Source: Burkholderia sp. GAS332 (lineage in GTDB: Bacteria; Pseudomonadota; Gammaproteobacteria; Burkholderiales; Burkholderiaceae). From it: DNA of 64,000 nucleotides. The stretch spans positions 3,348,001 through 3,412,000 of the forward strand of contig FSRV01000001.1 in assembly GCA_900142905.1 (NCBI GenBank), given 5' to 3'. Under the pieces are notes generated by a model. It made no database searches and was not told the DNA's origin. It worked only from the letters and a program-made list of their open reading frames with translations. Below are positions 29,395 to 37,890 of this stretch, piece by piece. The stretch's first letter is position 1, and the number at the start of each line of letters is the position of its first letter. Made by a program: the position numbers and the translations under genes.

Positions 29395-30234
29395 TCAAAA
29401 GAACAACAACGCGCGCAATTCAATGCTTCGGCGCGGCGGCGCATCAGCCGGCGAAGTAGGATCGTCGAATGCCGTATGGGCCGTGAGACGCGCGATTCCG
29501 TCGCCCGCTGAGTCGTAGATCTTCAGCAGCAGGTATTCATCGGGCGACATGTGCGGAAAGTAGTACCAACGATGCCGCGGATTGAAAACTAGCGCATACG
29601 TCTCGCCAACCTTGTCGGGATAAACCAGGTCTGACGCCACCAGATCGTTGAGCGTAATACTGCGCGAATCGCACAGCGCGAGCGGCGACGATTGCACCGT
29701 TTCTCCGATCGGACGCCACAGGTTGACGATCGCCACACGGCCTTGCAGCAACTGCTCCGCTTCTCCGGTCGGCAAATGATCACGCACCCGGCGCGGTCCC
29801 GACACAAAGGTCTGGTCGTTATGGATGTACTTGACCGGCTCCCTCACACCCTTGGTGCGCTCAGGATCGCCGTCACGCAGCGTGTGATCGAACACGACCA
29901 CCCGGCGAGCGCCAGTGGCCTGTTTCAGCAACTGCTCCGCTTGCCCGTAGTAGACCGACTCGATCTTCGCAGGATCGGAAAAATCGCTCAGCGCGCTAGC
30001 ATGCCGATGCAGTTCAAAACCATTACGATCGAGCGACAACGCGCCCGGCGGTGGCGCTATACGCGCATTTGAAATGGTCACCCGATGTGGCTGGTACACG
30101 CCGCTGCGTTTCGGAACGCCCGGCGGTGGTTCGTATTGATATGACACGGGTTTCTCGCCGGTGAACTCGAGGTAGTTCAACTCTGCCTCTACCGCCGCAG
30201 CGGACACCGGTGCATCGATGACGATATCGCTCAT
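29395..30234 (-). CDS. CmcJ/NvfI-family oxygenase-like protein
   Basis: A 279-residue cytosolic protein of the CmcJ/AsaB/GA4-desaturase-like group, thought to be non-heme iron, 2-oxoglutarate-type oxygenases. Landmarks are LNYLEFTGEKPVSY, VFDHTLRDGD, the HND metal-binding motif at 138-140 (KYIHNDQT), NLWRPIGETVQSSPLALCD, and the RRSIELRALLFF ending. It starts 18 bases after an SDR gene, so the two form an operon. Such enzymes hydroxylate or desaturate small molecules. The substrate is unknown; a sulfur-containing one is possible from context. Confidence 0.85.
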   Translation of the reverse strand: MSDIVIDAPVSAAAVEAELNYLEFTGEKPVSYQYEPPPGVPKRSGVYQPHRVTISNARIAPPPGALSLDRNGFELHRHASALSDFSDPAKIESVYYGQAEQLLKQATGARRVVVFDHTLRDGDPERTKGVREPVKYIHNDQTFVSGPRRVRDHLPTGEAEQLLQGRVAIVNLWRPIGETVQSSPLALCDSRSITLNDLVASDLVYPDKVGETYALVFNPRHRWYYFPHMSPDEYLLLKIYDSAGDGIARLTAHTAFDDPTSPADAPPRRSIELRALLFF

Positions 30235-30252
30235 GTCCCCATCCTCATCACG

Positions 30253-31008
30253 TTAAAACGATTCGTTGAACGGCCGCAGATCGATTTCCTGCGACCACGC
30301 ACTGCGCCCCTGCCGATGGAGATACCAGTAGGCATCGGCGATATCAGCGGGATTCAGCAGGCCGTCTTCGCCACGTTCCGCCACCCGCTGCGGCGCCGAC
30401 GTACGCAGGCGTTCGCCGTCGATGCCGCCATCGACCACCACATGGGCAACATGGATATTCTTTGGCCCGAACTCGCGGGCGAGGCTCTGTGTAAGCGAGC
30501 GCAAACCGGCTTTGGCAGAAGCGAACGCGGCAAACGGCGGTCGGCCGCGCAGCGATGCGGTCGCGCCGGTAAAAAGTAGCGAGCCTCGACCCGCCGCCAG
30601 CAACGGCGACAGCGCCGCTCGTGCAAACAGGAAGCCGCCCAGCGTCGTGACACGCCATGCCGCTTCAAACTGCTCCGCGCTCAGTTCGAGCGTCGGTGCA
30701 CGCGTCGCGCTGGCGGCGTTGAAAATCGCCACCTCGAGCGTACCGGTGTCCGAAAGCTGCCGGGCGATCGCAGCCAGATCCGCTTCGCGGGTGACGTCAC
30801 CGGGTAATGCAACCGCATGCCCCCCGGCCTTGCGTATTTCGTCGACGATCGCTTCGAGCCGCTCGCGCGAGCGCCCCGTCACGGCGACGGTCAGGCCTTC
30901 GCGAGCGAAACGGCGTGCAAGCGCCGCGCCCAGTCCGGCGCTCGCCCCCACACCGGCAATCCACGCGAGACGGGTGCCCTTCTGTCCTTGTTCAACAGCC
31001 TCGGTCAT
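30253..31008 (-). CDS. Short-chain dehydrogenase-fold protein lacking the catalytic tyrosine
   Basis: A 251-residue Rossmann-fold SDR. The start at 31008 (MTEAVEQ) follows GGAGAG by five bases; an earlier in-frame ATG would lose that site. The cofactor motif GVGASAGLG is at 19-27 and NAAS at 97-100. The usual YxxxK pair reads FASAK, so the catalytic tyrosine is Phe162 while Lys166 stays. I have seen this pattern in a recurring SDR subgroup, so it is likely a family trait rather than damage. Oxidoreductase activity is therefore doubtful. It precedes the CmcJ-like gene. Confidence 0.85.
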   Translation of the reverse strand: MTEAVEQGQKGTRLAWIAGVGASAGLGAALARRFAREGLTVAVTGRSRERLEAIVDEIRKAGGHAVALPGDVTREADLAAIARQLSDTGTLEVAIFNAASATRAPTLELSAEQFEAAWRVTTLGGFLFARAALSPLLAAGRGSLLFTGATASLRGRPPFAAFASAKAGLRSLTQSLAREFGPKNIHVAHVVVDGGIDGERLRTSAPQRVAERGEDGLLNPADIADAYWYLHRQGRSAWSQEIDLRPFNESF

Positions 31009-31243
31009 TTGACTCTCCATTGCCTGTAGCCGCGGCACGCAACGCGTGGCGGCAGTAGACGCTTGCGCCTATCGTTTCAGCGTAGGCGATGACCGCGTAG
31101 AGAGGAAATAACGAATCGTGGAAAGTTATGCGCCGGATTGAAGGCTGCACACGGAACCCCTGTACAGCCCCGACTTGCTGCAGATCTGCGTTGCCTGACG
31201 GCGAGTGCGCCACGAAATAGGCCGCTTGGTGGCAGGGTCTTTG

Positions 31244-32587
31244 TTACGCAGAAAAATGACGGTTCTCAGGCCGCCGCAAACCCAGGTTCTCGCGCAATGT
31301 GCGGCCTTCATAATCCTCGCGAAACAGCCCGCGTCGCCGTAGTTCAGGCAACACCAGTTCGATGAAGTCGGTCAGGCCATCAGGCAGTACCGGCGGCATC
31401 ACGTTGTAACCGTCCGCGCCATGATTCACGAAGCGCTCTTCGAGTTGATCGACGATCTGGGCTGCGGTGCCGACGAGTTGCCAGTGGCCACGCGCGCCCG
31501 CGACTCGCAAATAAAGCTGGCGGATAGTGAGGTTCTCGCGGCGAGCCAGTTCGAGCGTCAGCAACTGCCGGCTCTTGCTGGCATTCGTTTCGGGCAGTTC
31601 CGGGATCGGGCCGTCGAGCGGGTAGCCCGATAGATCGAACCCGCCGGTCAGCCCGGAGACCAGTGCAAGTCCAACCTTCGGATCGACAAGCGATTGCAAC
31701 TGCTCGAACTTCTCTCTTGCTTCGCCTTCGGTGCGGCCGACAATCGGAAATACGCCCGGCATAATCTTCAGATCGTCCGGATGGCGCCCGTAGGCTTCCA
31801 TGCGCCCTTTCACGTCCGCGTAAAAATCGACCGCGTCCTGCAGCGTTTGCTGCGCCGTGAAAATCACCTCGGCTGTTTTCGCAGCAAGATCCCGCCCTGC
31901 TTCGGACGACCCGGCCTGCACGACGACCGGATGCCCCTGCGGCGAACGGGCAACGTTCAGCGGACCCTTGACCTGAAAGAAACGTCCCTGGTGATCCAGC
32001 ACGTGCCGTTTGGCGGGGTCGAAGAAACGCCCTTCGGTTTTGTTGCGAACGAAAGCGTCGTCGCCCCAACTGTCCCATAGGCCGCCGGTGACTTCCGCGA
32101 ACTCGGCGGCACGCGCATAGCGCTCGGCGTGGTCGAAATGTTTATCGCGGTTGAAGTTCTTCGCCTCATGCTCGCTGGACGAGGTAACCAGATTCCAACC
32201 CGCACGCCCCCCGCTGATGTGATCGAGCGACGCGAACTTGCGGGCGATGTGATACGGCTCGTTGAAACTCGTCGAGGCCGTGCCCACCAGACCGACGCGT
32301 TCAGTCACGGCCGCGAGCGCCGACAGCAACGTGATCGGCTCGAACTGCGCGACATAGCTGTGCGCCGTACGGCTCAGAAAGTCGACGTTGTCGCCGCGTG
32401 TACCCACGCCGTCGGCAAGAAAGATCAGATCGAACTTCGCGGCTTCGGCCGTTTGCGCAAGCCGCACATAGTGACGGAAGTTAACGCCGGCGTCCGCCTG
32501 CGCCTCGGGATGCCGCCACGCCGCAATGTGGTGTCCGGCAGGATAAAGGAAAGCGCCGAGGCGCAAATGCCCGCTACGTCTGCTCAT
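31244..32587 (-). CDS. DszA/NtaA-family FMN-dependent monooxygenase (first)
   Basis: A 447-residue flavin monooxygenase of the NtaA/SnaA/DszA group, cytosolic, needing reduced FMN from a partner reductase. LRLGAFLYPAGHHIAAWRHP opens the barrel. PYHIARKFASLDHISGGRAG is the flavin-contact core, followed by HPVVVQAGSSEAGR and the C-terminal LREDYEG-type end (FREDYEGRTLRENLGLRRP). ATG 32587 is preferred over a GTG 13 codons upstream because the family begins close to that ATG. It is monocistronic or leads into the SDR/CmcJ genes 235 bases downstream. A near-perfect inverted repeat lies 131 bases before its start. DszA opens sulfones to sulfinates; the actual substrate is unknown. Confidence 0.9.
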   Translation of the reverse strand: MSRRSGHLRLGAFLYPAGHHIAAWRHPEAQADAGVNFRHYVRLAQTAEAAKFDLIFLADGVGTRGDNVDFLSRTAHSYVAQFEPITLLSALAAVTERVGLVGTASTSFNEPYHIARKFASLDHISGGRAGWNLVTSSSEHEAKNFNRDKHFDHAERYARAAEFAEVTGGLWDSWGDDAFVRNKTEGRFFDPAKRHVLDHQGRFFQVKGPLNVARSPQGHPVVVQAGSSEAGRDLAAKTAEVIFTAQQTLQDAVDFYADVKGRMEAYGRHPDDLKIMPGVFPIVGRTEGEAREKFEQLQSLVDPKVGLALVSGLTGGFDLSGYPLDGPIPELPETNASKSRQLLTLELARRENLTIRQLYLRVAGARGHWQLVGTAAQIVDQLEERFVNHGADGYNVMPPVLPDGLTDFIELVLPELRRRGLFREDYEGRTLRENLGLRRPENRHFSA

Positions 32588-32705
32588 GGAAGTCCGCGAA
32601 GATTGATTGACGGGTAGATCCTGCACTGCGTCGATCGGCCAGCCGAATGGGTTGAGCGGGCCGACAGCTCAACAGATCGACGTTAGCGCGCTGCGTGGCG
32701 CGCGG

Positions 32706-32735
32706 CAACCAAGCAAAGCTCATATCCTTATGAGC
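32706..32735 (-). promoter_or_regulatory. Putative sulfur-regulon operator before the DszA-like gene
   Basis: GCTCATA and TATGAGC form a perfect 7-bp inverted repeat with a TCCT spacer (32718-32735). Next to it is CAACCAAGCAAAGC (32706-32719), which occurs identically at 44653-44666. Read on the minus strand, TTGGTT sits just downstream of the palindrome, followed after 19 bases by GCTAAC, a plausible activator-dependent promoter. Confidence 0.55.
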
Positions 32736-32788
32736 CTGGACAGACGCAGGTTGCGTCAAAAGCACGCGTTACGCCGCCGTCGTCGCGA

Positions 32789-35275
32789 TCAGGTCTCATT
32801 CCTCACCGGCAGATCGGACTCCCTATCGAACGTGATGAACTGCGCGGAGGTCCACACCTTGCTGTCATCGCGCTGACGACCGAACACGTACACCGGGCGA
32901 AAGCCGAAGCTGGCGTTCTGCGGCGCAACGTCGAAACTCCCCTTTAAATCCACCGGCAACGGTTTATCCGTCAAGCGCTCGACTGCCAGGAACAATTCAG
33001 TGCCGCCGAGTTCATGCCGCGCCGTACCGCTTGCGAGCAACTCGGCCCCGCTGATCTCCCAGTGAAAGGTCGGCGCGTGAGCGAACGGATTACCCTGCAG
33101 CGGATCACCCACCTTCACGAAGCCGTCAATCGTGCCTTCGATCACAATGCGCGCCTGCGCCAGATTGCTCACATCGATCTCGATGCTGTCGGCGTCGCCA
33201 TACGTATCGCTGCGAAACTCGATATCCGTTGCACCCGTGCGCCACGCTGCCTCCTCCACGTGCTCGAAACCCGCCGCGCCGAAATTATTGATAGTGCCGT
33301 TGACGATGCGAATACGCCCTTGCCATGAGGCCCACCGATAGCGATCGCGAATCCGCGCGCCGCCCCAGCGAACCCGGATCAGGCGTTCAGCGTAGCCCAG
33401 TTCTTCGTGCAAATTGCGCTCAACCAGCAAACCGTTGTGATCGAACGCAGCAACATATTCCCAGCCTGCTCGGCCGAGCAAACGATAGTCGAGTGTGGCC
33501 GGCCCGCGATGCGCGAAGGTATCGCCTTGCCACAACTCACCGCAGCGAACCAGCGCCGCGCTGTGCTCGCCCGTGGTCGCCCACGTCCGGCGGGCGCGCA
33601 AAGCCTCGCCAACCGAGCGCCGGTCGAGCGAATCGGACAGCACGCCGGTCAAGCCACCATGCACGCCGAACACGCTGACGCCAGGCGCACCGCCGCCGGG
33701 CCGGCCGCGATGCTCGTCGCCGCTCGCCGCCACGCCGAGTTGATAACCGCGTGCGATCACGTCGCGATAGAGCCAGTCGAAATGGCCCCACGTCGACGCT
33801 ATTTCGACCAGTCGTTCGAGTTCCGGATGATGCCAGTCAGGGATATAGCGGCGGCCGCCCACATGCGGCATCACCAGATGGTGAGCGGCATCGTCCACGT
33901 AAGCGTCCCACAGTTCATCCACCGGCCAACGGCCCAGTTCGACCGCCGCGCCCTTCATGTCCTCGTTCCACACCAGCGTGCGGTTGTGTTCGCCACGTGC
34001 GTTGTACGGAAAACCCGGCCGCTCGTCGCCGAGAAAGACAACATTGTGATCGCCGCCCGCCGTCGAACTGCCGCACCATTCCTGCACCGGATAGACAACG
34101 AAGCGCCCTGCTTCGTTGAACCGCTCGACGGTGTCGACGCCCAGTTGCCAGTTCGCATCGGTGATCTGGAAATCGTTGGCGGTATAACCGAGTACGTCGA
34201 TGCCGCCGATATCGCGGGCATACGCCGCGTTATAGGCCGGACTATTCGTTCCCACCGTATCGTGGGCGTGAACATGCAAATCCGCGTACAAGGAGCGGGC
34301 GACCGGCAGCGCGGCATCCACCGTCAAGTAGGCTTCTGCCGTGCGCACGTCACGCAGCGACGGCACATCCGCCACGATGCGCAGGCTGCCAGGCGTTGTC
34401 GGCAAGTCGGTGAGCGCGACGCTCGCCCAGCCTTCGGCCGGCAGCGGCAGTTCGCGCTCATAGACAATGCGCTGGCGCTCATCGTAGGCTCGCACGCGAA
34501 CCGCACCGCCGGTATCGCGGCAGGCATTGCCCCACCGGTCCTGCAACGAAAGCCGGAACGACGCGGACTGCGCAGGTTGCACGAAGCGCGGTCCATTGAG
34601 CAGCACCTGGGCTGGCGCGCCGGCATGAATGTCGATCACGATATCGCCCGGCACCGCGACAAAACGCGAGGTGCCGAGCGGGTCGACGTAAAAACGGAAA
34701 CGGAACTGATCCTCGACGAAGGTCTGCACGCGCGTCCCCGGACCGCGCCGCCGATCGCCCAGACGGATCACGATGTGGTCGCCGGCATTCAGGTAACCGT
34801 CGGCGACATCCACAATGATGGCCTTCTGAAAGGGTCTTTCGTGTCCCTTCTGATCGAAGCGTACATTCAGCGACTGAACCGTCGCCGGGCTTTGACCCAA
34901 GACGAGCGGCGCCGCGTGATATTCCGCGCTGATGTAGTTGGCCGCGGCCGGGTCGCTGGTCTGAAACAGCGCCCAATCCGAATAGAACTTGAAGGTCGCC
35001 TTCAGCCACGCACCATCGGCGATACCTGAGGCGCCCACTTCATAGTCGAGGACGATCTCGCTCCAGCTGCCCGCTTCGAGTTGCGTCACGTTGCAACTCA
35101 CCCGCCCGGCAAACGGCAACGCCTTATGACGCTCATACAAACCGGCCGGCGCGACATGCGGGCCGAGGCGTTTGCGCAGCGCAACGCCCTTTGCCGCGAG
35201 CGTTGCATCGATGCTTTCGTGGCCGTTGTGGTGATCGCTATCGTTAGCGTGATCATTGTCGTGGTCTTGGTTCAC
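32789..35275 (-). CDS. PHP-superfamily metallohydrolase-like protein (DUF3604-like)
   Basis: An 828-residue protein with no signal peptide. It begins with a histidine- and aspartate-rich stretch (residues 1-20), continues with about 300 residues of beta-rich sequence and then a PHP-type metal site: ADLHVHAHD (HVH at 334-336), later MPHVGG and ASGDEHRG. The C-terminal 200 residues are again beta-rich. The start is a GTG with a weak purine-rich site. It follows a DASS anion permease by 43 bases and is probably co-transcribed. PHP proteins hydrolyse phosphoesters, but here the role may be hydrolysis of a sulfur or phosphorus ester imported by the permease. That is a guess from context. Confidence 0.7.
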   Translation of the reverse strand: MNQDHDNDHANDSDHHNGHESIDATLAAKGVALRKRLGPHVAPAGLYERHKALPFAGRVSCNVTQLEAGSWSEIVLDYEVGASGIADGAWLKATFKFYSDWALFQTSDPAAANYISAEYHAAPLVLGQSPATVQSLNVRFDQKGHERPFQKAIIVDVADGYLNAGDHIVIRLGDRRRGPGTRVQTFVEDQFRFRFYVDPLGTSRFVAVPGDIVIDIHAGAPAQVLLNGPRFVQPAQSASFRLSLQDRWGNACRDTGGAVRVRAYDERQRIVYERELPLPAEGWASVALTDLPTTPGSLRIVADVPSLRDVRTAEAYLTVDAALPVARSLYADLHVHAHDTVGTNSPAYNAAYARDIGGIDVLGYTANDFQITDANWQLGVDTVERFNEAGRFVVYPVQEWCGSSTAGGDHNVVFLGDERPGFPYNARGEHNRTLVWNEDMKGAAVELGRWPVDELWDAYVDDAAHHLVMPHVGGRRYIPDWHHPELERLVEIASTWGHFDWLYRDVIARGYQLGVAASGDEHRGRPGGGAPGVSVFGVHGGLTGVLSDSLDRRSVGEALRARRTWATTGEHSAALVRCGELWQGDTFAHRGPATLDYRLLGRAGWEYVAAFDHNGLLVERNLHEELGYAERLIRVRWGGARIRDRYRWASWQGRIRIVNGTINNFGAAGFEHVEEAAWRTGATDIEFRSDTYGDADSIEIDVSNLAQARIVIEGTIDGFVKVGDPLQGNPFAHAPTFHWEISGAELLASGTARHELGGTELFLAVERLTDKPLPVDLKGSFDVAPQNASFGFRPVYVFGRQRDDSKVWTSAQFITFDRESDLPVRNET

Positions 35276-35318
35276 GTCAGTCTCTCTTGATCAAAGGATG
35301 CGGTGGAGTGCTACGCGA

Positions 35319-36863
35319 TCAGTGCGCGAACGGCCAGGGTGCGGCGGGATTCCAGATCGGGATGCCCTGATACGCGTACCACGGCGCCATCACGCAGATC
35401 CCGTAGACGATCGCGATCAGCACCGAGACCACACCGACTTTGGCGTAGTCCGAGGTCGTGAAAGCGCCGCTGCTATAGGCGATTACGCCCGCTGTGATTT
35501 GCGTGGGCAGCAGGTAGGCAAAGCTGTCGGTATCGCTGATCAGCAGCGTGAACGCCACCGGATGCAAGCCGAGACGCGGCGCGAGAGCCAGCGCGATCGG
35601 CGCGATCATGGTCACGGCCGCGACGTTCGAGAGCATGCCGATCCGGATCGCATGCGTGCCGATCATGACGATCGCCAGCATCAACCACCAGACATAGCCG
35701 TGCGCGAGTGCGTAGATGTGATCGGCGGCCCATTGCGCGAGCCCCGAATCGCTGATCGCGGCGGACAGCGAGAGCGCGCCGCCGAGCAGAAACAGCGTGC
35801 CCCAGATGGTGCGCTCCTGAATCTCCTTCCAGCTCGAACGCAGCACGCCAGGTGCGAACATCAGCGCAAGCGCGATCAGCGCGACGATTTCCGATTGCAG
35901 ATGGTGCAGCGATTCGGTGGCCCACATCACCGCGACGAAGCCGAATACGGCGAGCACCAACCAATCCTGACGTGCCACCGGCGGCAACGCGCGGCGCGCA
36001 TCGACGATCGCCTGACGGCCGCCGGGCACCGGTACGCCGCGCGATTTGAAGTAGTGCTGCACCCAGAACTGCGTCAGCACGAACATGCCGAGGTACGGCC
36101 ATTGCAGCCGGAACCACGTGAAATACGAAATCCGTACACCGAGTTGCTTCTCCAGCAACCCGGAGACAACCATATTCGGCAGATGCGCGGTGAGAATGCA
36201 CATGCCGCTGATCATCGAGCCATAGACCAGCGTCTGAATCACGATGGCCTTTCTGGCATTGCGCTCGCGGGCGCTATCGCCGAACAGCCCGACGATGCCG
36301 TTGGTCACCGGCAGCAATGCCGCCGCACGCGCGTTGGCTGCCGGCACCACCAGCGACATCACGAAGTTGACGACGAACATCGCCCAGATCACGCCATTTG
36401 CCGAGCGCACCTTGAGCTTATCGAGCAACACCAGCGCAATACGGCGGTCGAGCCCGGCCGCCTGCATGATCGCGGAAAACAGGAAGGCAGCAAGACACAG
36501 GAACACGACCGGCGCGGCGAAACCGCTTGCGGCCTTGGGGAACGGCGTGACCGCGTGCGACAACACCAGCAGCATCGGCAGCAGAATACCGCTGACGCCG
36601 ACTGGAATCGCCTCGGTGATCCACACGATCGCCACCCACGCGACCACGGCGAGCGTAGCCCTGCCGTGCGGCGTCAGCCCCTGCGGTGCCGGCAGCACCC
36701 AGGCGATGGCGGCGAAACACAGCCACGCGAGCAGAAATCCGGCGCGCGCCTTAAAGAGGCCCCCACGCGATAGCGAATGCAACGCCGCAGGATGACTCGC
36801 CTGCGGCGATACGCTTGGACCACTACTTGCGATCGACGCATAGTGCGATGTTTCGTTTGCCAC
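35319..36863 (-). CDS. DASS-family (SLC13) anion permease
   Basis: A 514-residue inner-membrane protein with about twelve hydrophobic segments. VWITEAIPVGVSGILLPMLL is the DASS hallmark near the first reentrant hairpin, and VPAANARAAALLPV and MLSNVAAVTMIAP resemble the substrate-binding SNT-type motifs, here with NAR and NVA. DASS carriers move dicarboxylates, sulfate or sulfonates with sodium. Its downstream partner is the PHP-type protein. Upstream lies a regulatory region shared with a divergent GntR gene, which may control it. The substrate is not visible from sequence; an organosulfur anion fits the neighbourhood. Confidence 0.88.
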   Translation of the reverse strand: MANETSHYASIASSGPSVSPQASHPAALHSLSRGGLFKARAGFLLAWLCFAAIAWVLPAPQGLTPHGRATLAVVAWVAIVWITEAIPVGVSGILLPMLLVLSHAVTPFPKAASGFAAPVVFLCLAAFLFSAIMQAAGLDRRIALVLLDKLKVRSANGVIWAMFVVNFVMSLVVPAANARAAALLPVTNGIVGLFGDSARERNARKAIVIQTLVYGSMISGMCILTAHLPNMVVSGLLEKQLGVRISYFTWFRLQWPYLGMFVLTQFWVQHYFKSRGVPVPGGRQAIVDARRALPPVARQDWLVLAVFGFVAVMWATESLHHLQSEIVALIALALMFAPGVLRSSWKEIQERTIWGTLFLLGGALSLSAAISDSGLAQWAADHIYALAHGYVWWLMLAIVMIGTHAIRIGMLSNVAAVTMIAPIALALAPRLGLHPVAFTLLISDTDSFAYLLPTQITAGVIAYSSGAFTTSDYAKVGVVSVLIAIVYGICVMAPWYAYQGIPIWNPAAPWPFAH

Positions 36864-36929
36864 TTCCCCGCTCCTGTAAGGCGGTCAAGATGGGTCCGGA
36901 TGCGGACCCGATCTGCCGGAAAGTTGGCA

Positions 36930-36945
36930 TAATACGTATTAATAC
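36930..36945. promoter_or_regulatory. Overlapping palindromes, candidate GntR operator
   Basis: TAATACGTATTA (36930-36941) and GTATTAATAC (36936-36945) are perfect palindromes that overlap by six bases. They lie in the gap between the DASS permease and the GntR/UTRA regulator. The second resembles the GT-TA-AC pattern reported for HutC-type GntR operators. Confidence 0.55.
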
Positions 36946-36966
36946 AAGTTGTCGATCTAAGCACTT

Positions 36967-36979
36967 CTCATATCCTTAT
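36967..36979. promoter_or_regulatory. Putative sulfur-regulon operator between DASS permease and GntR gene
   Basis: CTCATATCCTTAT is identical to 13 bases of the palindrome before the DszA-like gene (32719-32731). The surrounding CTTC and GAAG add weak dyad symmetry. It sits 104 bases from the permease start and 75 from the GntR start. Confidence 0.4.
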
Positions 36980-37053
36980 ACGAAGAGATGGCTTAGCCCG
37001 CTGCATCGATTCATGGCGGTGCCGGCGTGTACTGCAAAGGGAAAAAAGAACCT

Positions 37054-37812
37054 ATGAGCCTGGTCCGTGAGAACGTCACGTCGCTTTACGATCAGATTGC
37101 CGGCACGTTGCGCGGCGAAATAGAGAACGGCAGCTACGAGCCTTCCGGCAAGTTGCCGTCGGAGGCTGAGCTCAGCGAGCGCTTTGGCGTCAGCCGTGTG
37201 ACGGTGCGTCTCGCCATCGGCAAGCTGGCGGATGAAAAACTGGTGGAGCGAAAACAGGGCAAAGGCACCTTTGCAAGCGGCAAGCGCATGCAGCATCGCC
37301 TCGATGTATTGCGCGGCTTTTACGATTCGCTGGCGCGCCAGGGCGCCGAGCCGCAGATGAAGCTCCTGCGTATGCAGCCCGGCAAGAAGCTGCCGGCCGA
37401 GATGGCCGGCGTGTTCGCGAACGAGGTCAAGACCGCCGTCTATCTCGAACGGCTGCACTCCGTGGACGGCGTCAGCGTCGCGCTGGCGCAGACATGGCTG
37501 TTGCCGGAAGCGGAAACGATCTCCGAACAGCTAGCGCAGACGCGGCCTTCCTACGAGATCATCGAATCGATGCCTGGATGGAAAATCGCCCGCGCGGACA
37601 TGAGCATTACCGCCGTGGCGGCGTCAGCGGCCATCGCGCGCAGCCTTCAGACAACTGAGCATGCGCCCCTGCTGGTGATGAAACGAATCTCGCGTCTCAC
37701 CGATGGGCGCGTCTGCGAGTCGACGCTATTTCATATCCGGCCGGAACGGTATGAGTTTGTCGTGAGTAGCGCGATGAATGGGGAACTGACGGCGCGCACA
37801 GGCGAACACTAA
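37054..37812 (+). CDS. GntR-family regulator with UTRA domain (first)
   Basis: A 252-residue repressor of the HutC subfamily. The GntR winged helix covers about residues 8-76 (LYDQIAGTLRGEIENGSY, then FGVSRVTVRLAIGKL) and an effector-binding UTRA domain runs from about 90 to 240 with MQPGKKLPAEMAGVF and the RISRLTDGRVCEST segment. ATG 37054 follows AAAGGGA; a start at 37027 would add nine residues without a site. It is divergent from the DASS/PHP operon and followed by a convergent DszA-like gene. It probably senses an imported organosulfur compound. Confidence 0.9.
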   Translation: MSLVRENVTSLYDQIAGTLRGEIENGSYEPSGKLPSEAELSERFGVSRVTVRLAIGKLADEKLVERKQGKGTFASGKRMQHRLDVLRGFYDSLARQGAEPQMKLLRMQPGKKLPAEMAGVFANEVKTAVYLERLHSVDGVSVALAQTWLLPEAETISEQLAQTRPSYEIIESMPGWKIARADMSITAVAASAAIARSLQTTEHAPLLVMKRISRLTDGRVCESTLFHIRPERYEFVVSSAMNGELTARTGEH

Positions 37813-37890
37813 ACCGTGATGCCTGGCACCATGTCGATTCGCGAACACGCCGTGAAATGAGCCGATTTGTGGTTCAGTGATTCGCTCATC

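Noticed and set aside
33407..35029. 540-codon plus-strand frame opposite the PHP-type gene
   Set aside because: Arginine-rich shadow of the minus-strand gene, whose metal-binding motifs are clear.
35256..36773. 505-codon plus-strand frame opposite the DASS permease
   Set aside because: Extremely rich in Arg, His and Gln, as expected from the complement of a membrane-protein gene.
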